Source of the DNA: Mycoplasmopsis bovigenitalium
Lineage (GTDB): Bacteria > Bacillota_I > Bacilli_A > Mycoplasmatales > Metamycoplasmataceae
Assembly (NCBI RefSeq): GCF_900660525.1
Contig: NZ_LR214970.1
Span: forward strand, 372,001-436,000
DNA length: 64,000 bases
Reading direction: 5' to 3'
Position numbers and translations under genes: made by a program. Positions 10,487-22,715 of the stretch are shown here, piece by piece (positions within the stretch are counted from its first letter, which is position 1; every line of letters begins with the position of its first letter). The notes beneath the pieces are model-generated. The model ran no database searches. It was not told where the DNA came from and saw only the letters and a program-made list of their open reading frames with translations.

Positions 10487-12135
10487 TGGCTGGCTTTATC
10501 AGCGAAGTATATAATAAAATTGGATTTGGTGTTTTTAATATATTTTGATATTTAATAGTGGTATTACCACTTATATTAATTAAATCGATATTAATATGTT
10601 ATCAATTAATAGCGATTAGTTTACCACAGTACTTATTATTCGGAATTGGCTTGTCAGAGGCATTTGAATTAAGCAAATTCCCCACATTATTTTTAAGGCT
10701 TTTAATAATATCGGTTGCTATATATATTGTGATATTAGCGGCAAGTTTAATTCGGCTTCATTTTTGAAAAGGGGATAATGAACCAAACCCCGTCAGTGTC
10801 GCATTAAAATATTCTGTATTAGCAACTGTATGAATTATAGGTATACCTTTAGTTTTATATGTATTTAACCTATTAATCGGTATTATGATTAATTTAATTA
10901 CGGGTGCAGATAAGGAAGCATTAGATTATCAAATATTTATAAATCTATATGATCCTACAAGATTAAAAGGTATTAGTCTTAAAGATTGACAATACATTTA
11001 TGAAAATAATTACTTTTTAAAATTCGAACAATACAAGCAACTTGAAGATGGAAGAGCGGTTGAGTTAATTTTTCTAGGATCACTATTAAGTGTGAGTACA
11101 TTAGTACCGCTTGTTATGGGTATGCTAGTTGTTGTGCAAAAAGTATTTCAACAATTTTTCTTATTTATCATTGCGCCATTCGTTGCGCCAACTGCTATGG
11201 CAGATGATGGAAAAAGATTAAGACAATGAGGGCAAATGTATTTTGCCAAAGGCTTTTCAATTTTAGGCTTTTTAGTATCTATTCAAGTTTTAGGAGCATT
11301 TATTTTACAAACTTTTAAATGAGTAAATTCTCCAGATTTAAAAGACTTGCATATTATGGTTAGATACTTATTAATTTTAGGAGTAATCGTTGGTGGTGCT
11401 GTTGCTTCAACAAGTATATCTAGTGAAGTTGCTGCATTTATTGGCGAAAGTGCTTCAATAAAAGAAAGTATTTCTGAAACAAAAGGAATGATGGCAGGTG
11501 CAATGGCACTTGGCGGTGGTGTGTTTGCCGCGGCAAAAGGAGTTGGCAAATTAATGAAAAGTGGTGGCGGTGCATTAGCAAAAGTGGGTGCTGCCGTTAA
11601 AGGTGGAAAAAGAGGAGTACAAGCATTAAACGCTAAGCGTGATCTAAAAGCAAAACTTAAAAAAGGCGATATAGATAAAGAAGAATTCAAATTAGCAAAA
11701 CAAGGCTTGGACGCAAAAGTTGCAGAAAGACGTGAAGGTGTGCTAGCCGCTAAAAAAGCAGATAGAGAGGACTTGAAAAACCTTAAAACACAATACAAAC
11801 AAGGAGAAATTAGCAAAGAAGAATACAAAGAAGCAAGAAAAGATTTATCACTTGATACAGAACAACTAACTAAAAAAGAAAATGCATTGGCTAAACAGGA
11901 GGCAAAACTATTGAAAAAAGGTAATAAAGAAGAAGCAAAAGCAATTGCTGAAAGAAGACAAAAAATTGGTAGTTTGATTGACAAAAAAATCGAAAGATCT
12001 AGTGGGGATAGTTTATCTCTAAGTAAAGAACAAAAATCATTACTTGAAAATGCAAAACGTACAACTAAAAAAGATGCAACTAATCAGGCGATTATTGATA
12101 CTTGAAGAACAGTAAAAAAAGGTAAAGATTTATAA
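10486..12135 (+). CDS. VirB6/TrbL-like polytopic channel protein
   Basis: The start overlaps the previous stop (TAATG). The 549-residue protein has about six membrane segments in the first 330 residues, then a Gly/Ala-rich stretch (MMAGAMALGGGVFAAAKG) and a long highly charged Lys/Glu coiled-coil tail. Polytopic N-terminus plus Gly/Ala region is the pattern of TrbL/VirB6 inner-membrane channel components. It ends in TAATG with the VirB4 gene. The large open frame on the opposite strand here is an antisense shadow. Confidence 0.65.
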
Positions 12136-14966
12136 TGCTACAACCTAAGAACATTAAAAAAACTCGTAGCAGAGTATTTAAAAACTATACTTGACTAGAC
12201 TTTTTTGTTTTATTAATAAATGTAATATTATCTTTTCTAATTTTATATGCTTTTTTACCCCAAAATTTCAATGTATTCATTAGATTTTTAGTGTGAGTGG
12301 TATTATTCTTGATTTTATCAACATCGCTTATTAAAGTGCCTAAATATGACGTTAGGTTATATGTTTTAGCGGGTTGAATGATTAGATATTGATTTAAAGT
12401 AAAAAAATATGGTAAAGGAACTAAAAATAAAGTTGATTTATTAGTACCTTATCATTCAATAATTGACAGAAAATATGTTAAAACAAAATTTTTAAAAGGT
12501 GGAGTTAAATATTTTTCGGTAATTAAATTCAAGGGAAGAGTACCTTGAAATGAAGCAGAATTTGATAAGGAAGCATTTTTATCAAAATTTGTAAATGTTT
12601 TAGATTCGATTAGTTCGCAAATATCAATTGTTAGATATAAAGAATTAGTTGATTACAAAAAGAATTTCATTAGTTTAAAAGAAAACTTAAACAAAAAATT
12701 AGACCAGTTAGAACAAAACAACGAGTCTGAGGAAGTAGTTGAAAATTTTGTTAAATTATATGAAGAAAAATATGAAGATTTTGATTTATTAGATAGCGAT
12801 GTGTTATTGGATAATTACTATATTGTCGTATATGATAGAAAACTAAATGAATTAAGCAAAACAATTGAAAGTGTTTATACTACCTTAAATTCAATGGATG
12901 TTGAACCAGATATTGTACAGGGTAAAAGTTTGATTAATTTTCTATCTAAACAATTTGGTTCAAAAGTAAATGAAGAGTTAATCGAAAAATACTTTGAACA
13001 ACAAGAAAGCCCATTTTATAAAAATAAAAATAATGATGTAGTTGAAAAACAAGATTTAATAATGTTAATTAAAACTTGATTTAAAGAAAGATTTAGTAAA
13101 AAGCAAAAGAAAAATGACAAACAAGTTAAAGTTGAAAATACCGGAATTAAATTGTCAGATTTATTTGTCTTTGAAAGTGTAGTATTTAAGCCTCATTATT
13201 TTAAAATTGATGATAAATATTATTCAGTGCAAACTGTATCTGAATTACCATTAAGACTTGAAGATGGTTGAACATATAATTTATTAAATAATAATAATAA
13301 AATTATTTGAAACTTAGGTGTAATCGCTGATGATTCAGTAGGAGATATTCTAGATAAGGGTTCAAGAACAACAAAAGATAATTCACATATGATTAAATCT
13401 GCATTTAGCCAAAAAGGTAATAATATTCAACTTGAAGCCATAGAATATTTAGAAAATCAAATCCAAATCGACAAAAACAACTTATTTGATTCTCATTTTA
13501 TGATTTTAAATGAAGCAAATAGTATTCAAGAATTAAGAAAAATTGAATCTAAAAATTTTTCGGATGCACGCAGAGCGAAGATTTTTATTAAATCATTGCC
13601 ATTCAGACAATTTGAAGCATTTGCTCAATCATTATTCATTACTACAAACAACTTAAAAGAACCTTTGCAAATGTCATCATATAACTGTGCTTATGGTTGA
13701 GGTTTTGAAAACGAATATCAAAATGATGGGAATATTTGTTTTTTAGGAACAACAATTAATACTGCTGAACCAGTAATAGTTGATAGATTTTATAAAAAGA
13801 ATTCTAGACGTACTAATTACAATTGAATTACTTTAGGTTCAAGTGGTAAGGGTAAAAGTACCTCTAAATCTAAATCGATTGTTGAAGCATTAATGGAAAA
13901 TCATAATGTATATGTAATTGATATCGAAAACGAATATAAATATTTGGCAAAAAAATTTGGTGGAACAATATTTAACTTAGGAACAGATTCTGGAACTAGT
14001 TTAAACCCATTAGAAGTTAGAGTTCAAATATGAGAAGAAAATGAATCTGATAATTTAGATGAATTTAATATTTATAAAATTATTAAAAAACACAATGAAT
14101 GATTAGAAGATTTTTTCAAACTTGTGAGTGATAATTTTACTAATGAACACATTATGATAATTATGACTGCTGTTCGTCATTTATATCAAAAACGCGGAGT
14201 ATATGATGTAAAAAATCTTGATGAATTAAGCAATTTAGATTTCCCAATAATTAGCGATTTAATAACAGAACTAGAAAATTACCAATATGCAGATGCTTAT
14301 GAAAAAGCCAGAAAACAAGATTTAGTGGCAAGAGTGCTTGATATATTCAAATATTTATTCCAATATAATGGTAAATTTGAACGCTTATATAATGCTAAAA
14401 CTAATATTAATTTAGATAGTGATTTTATTATCTTTAATACAAAAGAATTAATGGCGTTAGGTAAAGATGATAACTCAGTAGGAGTTTATGTGTTATTAAG
14501 TTTAATTCAAAACTTGGTATACCAAAACATAATTAAAGACCCTACAAAGCACACAATTGCCTTTATTGATGAAATACACCAATATGTAAATGTAAGTAGA
14601 CCAATTATGCTTGATTTTATCTGGAAGTTAACAAAAACTGGGCGTAAGTACTTATTATCATTAGATTTAACTACCCAAAGTCCCTCGGACTTGTTAGTAT
14701 CACCAAAAGCAGAATCAATTGTTCAAAACTGCCAGTATTCTACATTTTTTGGACTTAAAAATAGAGATCTTATCGCGGTAAAACAGATGTATGAATTTAG
14801 CGGGGGACTTAATGATTCGGCAACGTCATTTTTAAGTGATGGAGAAATTGGAAACAATATTATCTCATTACACTTAAATTCAAAAATAAAAATTGATGCT
14901 TGATATAACAATTATGAAAAATCATTGTTCTTTAAGCAAGGAGACTTTAAAAAAATAGATAGATAA
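12135..14966 (+). CDS. traE: Conjugative transfer ATPase, VirB4/TraE family
   Basis: This 943-residue ATPase powers the type IV secretion channel. Two N-terminal membrane helices (about residues 18-65) indicate a PrgI/VirB3-like segment fused to VirB4. Walker A (LGSSGKGKST) is at about 567-576 and Walker B (TIAFIDEIHQ) at about 807-816. The phrase NVYVIDIENEYKYLAK matches the VirB4 region after Walker A. It corresponds to CDS17 (TraE) of mycoplasma ICEs and starts within the preceding stop codon. Confidence 0.9.
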
Positions 14967-15014
14967 CGTGCGCACGCGCGCGTATATTAATACGCACAAT
15001 GTGCGTGCGTGCGA
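14967..15014. repeat. GC-rich alternating purine-pyrimidine palindromic tract
   Basis: The stretch is a run of CG/CA/TG dinucleotides in an otherwise AT-rich element and contains the hairpin ACGCAC-AAT-GTGCGT. It lies directly between the VirB4 stop and the next start. A similar 12-bp perfect palindrome of alternating GC lies at 22646-22657 near the ICE right end. It may be an operator or a Z-DNA-prone site; no factor can be named. Confidence 0.5.
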
Positions 15015-15028
15015 GATTGAGAGAAAAT

Positions 15029-15646
15029 ATGGCAAGAAAACAAACAGAAAAAAATATGGATGCAAAAACAAAAAATAGCAAAGAGTACGCGGAGAATGGA
15101 GTTCGTGTTGTATTCAGACTTTATGACCAAAACGAAATTTTAAGATTTAAAAAATGGCAAAGGGAGTTAGCGAGCCAAAATAAAAGTGTATCGCAAGAAT
15201 TATCAATTATTCTAATGAATTACTTAAACCAACTGGATAAAAAACTTGTAATGCGTGATCTTAAAGAAGATATGTTTTATGCTTTTAGAAAAGCCTTGTA
15301 TGCTTCTATGTATCCATTTACAAATACATTAAAAACAACCGTTGAAAAATATGAAGTAGAAACAATTTTGGCAAATCAAAAAATAGATATTTTGCTAAAT
15401 ATTTTGGCAAATAACAAAATTGAATTTAATGAGCAATTATTAAATAGACCGGATGATAAATTATTAAATGAATCAATCTATTTTCAACAAATGAGAAATG
15501 TGTTTAATAAACAATTAGAAAAAGAAATAGAAGCAGAACAGAAAAAAGCACTAGAAGTTGCTAAATCATTTGAAAAGTATACTAATTATGAATTTGATGG
15601 CAGAATGGATTCAAATATAAAAAATAATGAAGAAGAAATATTTTAA
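15029..15646 (+). CDS. ICE protein with RHH-like N-terminal region, 205 residues
   Basis: ATG 15029 is chosen over an upstream in-frame start because that one would begin inside the palindromic tract. The segment VRVVFRLYDQNEILRFKKWQ with the following SVSQELSIILMNYLNQL resembles a ribbon-helix-helix DNA-binding unit as in relaxosome or partition proteins. The rest is helical and charged. Its 3' end overlaps the start of the surface-protein gene by 20 bases. A role at the transfer origin is inferred. Confidence 0.5.
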   Translation: MARKQTEKNMDAKTKNSKEYAENGVRVVFRLYDQNEILRFKKWQRELASQNKSVSQELSIILMNYLNQLDKKLVMRDLKEDMFYAFRKALYASMYPFTNTLKTTVEKYEVETILANQKIDILLNILANNKIEFNEQLLNRPDDKLLNESIYFQQMRNVFNKQLEKEIEAEQKKALEVAKSFEKYTNYEFDGRMDSNIKNNEEEIF

Positions 15647-18600
15647 ATTACTGACAATTTTACCGACTATTTGTTATGCTCCAATTGCAATATCGGGCAA
15701 AAATCATTTTTTATCAAATGAATATTTACCTTCTATTCGACAAACTACGCCAATAGAACCTAAGGTATGAAAAGCTAAATTCCGCCGGAATGAAGAAAAA
15801 ATTTTAAGTATGACAAACAATACAACGCTGAACTTGATTTTAAATATGCTAAATGAAATGGGCTAACTGCATTAAATGGTTTTCGTAGTTATAAAGAGAA
15901 ATATAAAACAGGAGCAAAATATAAATTAGAATTACCAAACAATCACGTAAAACAATTATCATTTAGTCCGCTCTCGCAAGGGGTTTTGATTGATGGTTGA
16001 GGCAATAGCGGTGGACACTGACATCACGAGTGGTCATATAAAGGTTATGAATTATCGGGTGATTTTAATGAACGTGAAGCAGAGGCGCTTTTAGGAAGTC
16101 AAAAATGACAACAAATTAAAAGTGAACAAGGTTTTGTTGAAATCCAAAGTGTTGTAATTAGTTTTGTAAATCCCGATATTTACTATACTACAAAAGAAAG
16201 TGGTGATAGTTATGGCGATAATTATTCATTTACAGAACCCGAAATACCAAAAGACTGATGAAAATATAGCACACTTAGGATAAAAATTAAGGGTAAGGGA
16301 GTTGAGGCTCGGGAGTTGCCCGAATACAACAATTGGTGGTATGAAGTTCAAAACATAGTGCGTGATGAAATATGAATTGAAAGTGATACTGGTGGAAATT
16401 TAACTACTCCGATTAAAAATGGAACAACACAAGAAAGTAATCAATCCAAACTAGAAGCAGAAATTAGAAAGATTAATGAAGAAATTCAAAGAACAAATCC
16501 TCGCAATCCATTAAGAATAAAATATCGATTTGATAGTGATAGTTTTTTAAGAAATAGCGTTGATATACTGGTTATTGATACTTCAGTTGATGGTTTTCAA
16601 GGTTCGAAAACTACAAAATATGGTGTAAAAGTAAAATATAGTCTATCGGATTATGCACAAAAACAAGAAATTAATGATAGATTAATAATTAATTTAGGTA
16701 AGTATTTAGATTATGAAAATTATTCGACAAAACTTGTTGATGATAAATTAACGCAGGTAGAAAACGACAAGAAAATTGGTCTTAATGCTACTGGCAAATA
16801 TTGGTATGGTGGCAAATGAAAAGCGCATACCCCTTTAAGCATTTCATTTAATACAACATTAGATGAAAACGAGGTTTTATATGTTAATGGTAAAAAAGTT
16901 GATGTTTTAGACCAACTATTTTTTAAAATGCTAACAGATAATCGAAAAGATGCAAATGATACTGAAAGAGTATTAAATTTTGACATAAGTGCAGATACTG
17001 CCAAAACTGAAGAAAACTCACACAGTAAAAATGAATACAAAATAAAAATTGTTCGATATCGTAAGGATACGCCACATATAGACAAAAATAAAGAATTGAC
17101 ATATGAAAAAATAATCATTATCGATTCTAAATCGCTTAAAATGGACTTTAAGTGATATGCTTGAGATCCAGAAAATAATGAGCATCAAAAATTATTAATC
17201 GAAAAATATATAAAAAATGAAAGAGGGGAATACAAGAAAGATAAAGACGGAAATTATATAAATAACCCACTTTATGACCCTACAATTGATCCGCATACCG
17301 GAACTAAAAAGCAACTTGTTTGATTTGATTTAAATGCATTTAATGGGGTAAAAAGTATTTTTACGGAGGGAGAAGACTTAAATTTTCCAGATGTTGTTGG
17401 TGGCGGTTCAACTTATGGTATTATGAGTTCTGACTTTTATGACTATTACAAACAAACTCAATTACCAGCATATTCTAGAGCATTATTTAGCCCCGATTAT
17501 GGACAAAGCACTGATAAATGAGGATTTATAGCAGAAGCAGTAGTTCTTGGTAAAGGGGGGCTTAAAGAATTAATAGGCAAAGCAGAAAATTTTACTGTTT
17601 TACCGCTTAAAAAAGTAAAAGATGAAAAAACTGGTAAATATTTACTTAAATATGAACTCGCAGGCGGTATTATTCCCGCTGAAAGAGAATTAAACACAGA
17701 CACTACTGAAACAGACTACTTTTCTACTTCTGGAATTTGACTTTTTCACTCTAAATCAAAAGAGGGAATTACTAATTTTAAACTTGTTCTTATTCAAGAA
17801 CCCGGAGCAAGCACAAATGATATAAATAACCCTCCTAATTCATATTTCACGGATAATGTTGTATTAGATAGCGGACAGATTGAACCACTTTGAAAAACTA
17901 AAAGGGGAATTGCATTCTTTAACTATTTAACGTCAGTTGGCATTAGTGAAGCAGAAATACTAAAAATGAATTATGAAGATGTAATGGAACATTACAAGCA
18001 ATATATTGAAAAACTTTATTATAAATATACTTTTAATACGTATATTACAATTGACCCGATTATTAAACCCATAACAGATGATAAATATACAGTTGACGAA
18101 TTTTTAGAAAAATTCAAAGATACAAAAGTTGCTGAAACTGAATTATTAGGAGAATTTAATAATAAAGATAAAGTTAATATTGAAAAAGTTGAATTAGCAC
18201 AGGATAATTCGGGCGTTAATATTACATTTAAATTAAATTCATATGAAGATATTTACCAACTAAGACAAAACAAAGTATTTTTAAAGGTTAAATTTAAAGA
18301 TATAAAACAAGTAGATAAAAAGATTATTAATTTAAAACTTAATAGACAGTATTTTATAGATACTGCGGCAAATAATTTTATAGATGATTTTGTTAATGCT
18401 ATTTATAAAAACAAAGAACAATGATTTAATGATTTAAGTGAGCAAGATTTACAAGCATTATCATTTAGTGTTGAATTTAATAGTTTTATTAAATTACTAA
18501 CTATTAAAGTTGATTTAAAAAACAGTATAGATAATAATGTAATAATAGTGCCAAATAAAACCTTTTCAATACCGCTAATTACATTTAAAGCAAATGGTAT

Positions 18601-19726
18601 AGAAGAATTTGAAAAACCAAATAAAGACTCAGAAAAAACAAAACCAAGCACCCATAAAAATATTTTTGAGAATGTTGAATTTAAAACAATCGAATTAAAT
18701 GGCTTAGATAATATTGAAGAAATTAAAAAATTTATTATTAATGATATTAGCAAGCAATTAAAAAATCTTAAATATAACGAAGACTATGAAATAAGAAATC
18801 TTAATTCAATTGCGCAAGAATTATCTGTACCACAAATTAAACCAACAAATCCTAATCATATACACAATGCTTTATTAAATATAGTTGCTAAAAAAGCAAG
18901 TGGAGTTAAATATGCTAAGGTTAATAATGTAGTAGATAATATTTTTGTAAAAAATATTGATTTAAAAGAAATTAAAATTCCAGACCATAATTTTGTAGGT
19001 TCAAAGGTAGAGCATTTAAAATCAATTATTGAAAATTATGCTCAAAGCGAACTTGAAAAGCATAATTTAATTCTTAATAAAGATGTAAAAATTGCTAATT
19101 TAGATAATGCAATAAGAAATTTAGCAAAAGGTAAGGGATACAAACATACAATAATTATTAAACCAATAAACAGAAAAATTACTGGACTAACTAGTTATCA
19201 AGCAACTAATAATGCAAAAGAAGTTAGAGATAAAGACAATAATTTATATTTACTAGATTTAAGCGCTTTAGAAACAACAACGCTTAGTTATAAGGAAAAT
19301 ATATTATCTAATTTAAGGCAATATATAATTAATGATATTGACAAGTATTTAAATGACAAATACGAACTTAAATATGGAGTTGATTACACTGTCGATATTA
19401 ACAAATTGAACGAAACACTAAAAAGTTTACCTATTATAAAAGACGAAAAAAGGTTGTTTTTTGTCAGAATTAATCCAGTTAATAATGTAAGTAAAAACTT
19501 TAATGAGTTTAAAGTTGAAAATACATTTACAAAGCAAGTTATAAACGATTTAGATGAAGTAAGTGTGCAAACTCCAAAAGATAAACAAAAAGCAGAAGAA
19601 CTAAAAGCAAGAAATAAAAAGATATTAATTGGAGTATTAGCACCATTAGCAATTATTACAATTGCTATTGGTATAACTGCTGCTTGATGAATTAAAGTAA
19701 GACACTTTGACAAAAAAATTAAATAG
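15627..19726 (+). pseudogene. Very large ICE surface protein with one apparent -1 frameshift
   Basis: The N-terminal frame (MKKKYFKLLTILPTICYAPI) is a signal sequence. It must shift near 15776-15785 (GCTAAATTCC): one more A gives KAKIPPEWRKNFKYDKQYN and joins a continuous frame to TAG 19724, about 1366 residues in all. The C-terminus has a membrane helix (APLAIITIAIGITAAWW) and a short basic tail, so most of the protein faces outside. It contains many acidic Asn/Lys-rich segments and no recognised enzyme motif. It is probably an ICE-conserved adhesin or mating-surface protein. If the shift is a sequencing error the gene is intact. Confidence 0.7.
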
Positions 19727-19742
19727 TTATTCTGTGAAAATG

Positions 19743-19768
19743 TGCCGTTAATTTCGGCATTTTTTTAT
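19743..19768 (+). terminator. Intrinsic terminator
   Basis: Stem TGCCG/CGGCA with an AT loop is followed by seven T. It ends the channel/surface operon. Confidence 0.7.
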
Positions 19769-19817
19769 TTTTCTGTATAATATTAAATATATTTAATATT
19801 ATAAGCGAGATCCTATT

Positions 19818-21029
19818 ATGCAATTTGATAAATTTACGCCATATATGCCAAAACATAGTATGCTTTTCAATGTTTATGGACAACCAATTAAAGAACATCC
19901 AATTGTTATTTGATATAACGGCAATGATGGGATGTATTATTTTGTTAAAGCACGAAGTGCTAATATATACGAATCAAAAAAAGTCAGATTTCCTACAGAA
20001 ATTCTTATTCCAGCAGATGCAACTGCTTCGTATTCATTATTTAAAAGTGATAGTCTTGTAGATTGTTCACAAATTTTTAGAATGGATGAAAAAGAATTTA
20101 AAATCGCTTATGGAAAAGATAATTTTCCAAGAGTAGATAAACTACCTTTCAATTATGCAATGCAAATAATCACTGAGATTGAGAAGAACTTTAAAAATGA
20201 TCATATCTCCTTAATGAATGTAAGTATTACAGGATACAACGATAAACAAAAACCTATTATCGAACCAGAATTATTGTATGCAAGCAAAGCAAGTTTTGAG
20301 CAAGAACAAGGATGATGAGAAAATCTATTTGATAATAATGAAACTGAAACAATTAGAAAAGCCAATGCTTTTGTTGTTAGTTATCATCGAACAAACCGCA
20401 CAAGAGTTGAACTAAATCCAGTTGATGCTGGAATAGATATAGCAAAAGAACAATTAAAGGTTGATAGGATTTACACCCCCATTTATCATTATCTATATGA
20501 TAATAAACTATTAGATAAAGGTTATAATGTCGTTGAAATTATCGATTTAGTTAAAAGAGATATTCTCAACACAGAAGAATTTAAAGGTTATAGAGTATCA
20601 GATGGAACTATATGGAGTAGTCTTACTCTTCCTTGAGGTAAAAGAAGAACAAGTTTAAATTTTTATGATGAATTTCGCATCAATTCAGACAAATTAACTA
20701 AAATTCAACAAGACCATTTTTTCTTTAATGTAAAAGATAATGAAATTTTAGAATTCAAAAATGCTTATGAAAATGAATCATTAACTGAATGAATTGATAA
20801 AAGTGTTTTTAGCAATGAGTTTAAAGATTTTAGTAAAGAAATATTCGGCAATTCTGGTTGACCAATGGAAGAGATATCTACTTGATTTATTAAAGAAAGA
20901 TATTGTGTTGAAAACACTTCAATCATTGATGAAGAATTAAAGTCCAGAAACCTTTTAAATCAAAATTCGCAAGAACCCGAAAAAGAACGAAATCACCAAA
21001 TCCAAAAACGCAGAACAATGCATATGTAA
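19818..21029 (+). CDS. ICE hypothetical protein, 403 residues
   Basis: ATG 19818 has a weak GCGAGA site. The protein is soluble and acidic. Near residues 20-60 it has the phrase HPIVIWYNGNDGMYYFVKAR, loosely like the first strands of PemK/MazF-type domains, but the rest does not support that. The C-terminus is charged. It is a monocistronic unit between two terminators in the ICE distal region. No function can be assigned. Confidence 0.6.
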
Positions 21030-21041
21030 TGTATATTAAAG

Positions 21042-21064
21042 CATAGTTGTACTATGTTTTTTTT
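21042..21064 (+). terminator. Intrinsic terminator
   Basis: Stem CATAGT/ACTATG with a 3-base loop is followed by eight T, 13 bases after the stop codon. Confidence 0.7.
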
Positions 21065-21078
21065 ATAATTTTTATGCT

Positions 21079-22374
21079 ATGGATTTTCATATTAATATAT
21101 TTAACAATGACTTATATTTAAGTAATTTTTATGCTAAAAAAGCACAAGAATTAAATGAGATTGAACAAGAATTTAGAACAAAAAATCGTTTTATATTACA
21201 CCCAGAATGAAAAATTTCTAAAAGAAAATCCAAGTGTTGAATAACGCTTGGAGGTATTTTTAAACTAAATTATACGATGTATGAATATATCGATGCAAGG
21301 GGCAAAAAACGTCGAATAACGCATTATCACGACGATATTATTAAGCGTTTAAAATGTTCAAAATATGATTTTGATTTAATAAAATTCTGTATTATAAGTG
21401 ATTTAAATAATCAAAAATTACCTAATGAATTAGTTAGTTTAAAACCATCTAAACAGTTGCTATATGAGATGAAAAAACGCTTTAAAATATCGCAGCAAAT
21501 TTTTGAAAAAAATGACAAAAAATATAACGAAAATACGTCGGTATTTAAGCAAAAAAATTACAAGAAAATTCATATCGAAGTTGACGATTTTTACACTAGA
21601 TTTCAAGGTTCAAAATACCGCCCAAAAATGCGAATTAGAGAGGTAATATTACATCAAAATTTTATAGGTAAAAACGCTAAAAAAGACACTAAAAAAGCAA
21701 GTGCAATTTGCTACTTTTTTACTAAAAATATTAGTGAAAAAACATTAGAAAATGACTCTATTTTTACTAAAAAATTCATAAATAATGAGTTAAAAAAATT
21801 AGAAATTAAAAGGAAAAAAGTAGTTTTAAAAGGTGATGGAGCAAGGTGAATGAGCCTTTTTGCTAGTGATATTAAGGTTAAATATAGCCTTGATTATTTT
21901 CATTTATTTAGAAAAATTAATGAAACATTTGGATATAAAAAGTTCAATTCAAAGAACCATAAAATGCTATATAAAAACTGATTTAGTAAGGTATACGGAG
22001 CGCGTTGAGTTGATTTATTTAGTGCAATTTTTGAAAAAAATTTTAACCTAAAATATGAAGATTTTATGAAATTAAAAGCCACTTTTTTACTTGAAGCGAA
22101 AGAAAAAAATATAGAAAAATCTTTTATAAAACAAGCAAGAATACTCTTTAAATACATTAATAATCACTGTAAAAATATATGAAATAACGAGGGAAATTTA
22201 ATCATTGAAAAAAGTTATACTGAGCATTTTGTCTATAACTTTTTTAAGAAATTTATCAAAAAGCAAGGTTCATTATTTTCGAGAAATAGCATAAAAATGA
22301 AAGTAATTTATCATAATTTACTTAAAAATGCAGCAACATTTTTTATAGAATCAGATGAAAAAAATTTAGGATAA
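21079..22374 (+). CDS. DDE transposase of the ICE (ISLre2/UPF0236-like)
   Basis: This 431-residue enzyme is expected to excise and integrate the element. Residues fit the ISLre2/UPF0236 pattern: an acidic pair in IEVDDFYTRFQ (about 165-175), GDGARWM (about 250-256) and a LDYFHLFRKI motif (about 265-275). Mycoplasma ICEs end with such a transposase (CDS22) instead of a tyrosine integrase. It is the last ICE gene. Trp is coded by TGA. Start ATG 21079 is chosen for frame length; the ribosome site is poor, and an overlapping ATG at 21074 is in another frame. Confidence 0.8.
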
Positions 22375-22407
22375 TTTTTAGTAAATAATCGTAAAAAATA
22401 GGTATAG

Positions 22408-22623
22408 TGCCAATTTTGTGCCAGCATTATTGCCAAATTTTGAATATTATATATTACTACGTAATATAAAAACTTAATGTTGCCGTCTTTGTTGCCAATT
22501 TTGTGCCAAATTTTAAATTTGGTGACATTTTGGCACTAAATTTGTGCCAAATTTTTAAAGGTTCTTATTACAAAGTAATAAGCAAGATAAACTGGCGCTA
22601 CGGTTAGTAGCTCTTTGTTGCCA
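22408..22623. repeat. TGCCA-containing iteron-like repeats at the ICE right end (22375-22715 is noncoding)
   Basis: TGCCA or its complement occurs at about 22408, 22419, 22431, 22493, 22504, 22531 (reverse), 22544 and 22619, often within TTGTGCCAAATTT. A palindrome GTGCGCGCGCAC at 22646-22657 and an AAAGGAG followed by a three-codon TTG frame lie further right. The cluster sits just inside the presumed right end, where transposase binding sites would be expected. Confidence 0.55.
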
Positions 22624-22635
22624 GTCTTATCTTGC
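22582..22635. repeat. Long inverted repeat within the ICE right end
   Basis: GCAAGATAAACTGGC (22582-22596) pairs with GCCAGT-C-TTATCTTGC (22620-22635) with a single bulge and a 23-base loop. There is no T-run. It may be a protein-binding or recombination structure. Confidence 0.6.
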
Positions 22636-22715
22636 CTTTAAAGGTGTGCGCGCGCACGTAAAGGAGAAAAAAATTTTGGCAACGTAAAAAAATATCCAAA
22701 AATAGCGTATAACAT

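Noticed and set aside
11283-11984. Long - strand frame opposite the VirB6-like gene
   Set aside because: Antisense shadow of a Lys/Ala-rich coding region; no ribosome site and low-complexity Ser/Leu composition.
21079-22374. A stand-alone insertion sequence rather than an ICE gene
   Set aside because: No short flanking inverted repeats or target duplication are visible around it, and transposases of this kind form the last gene of mycoplasma ICEs.
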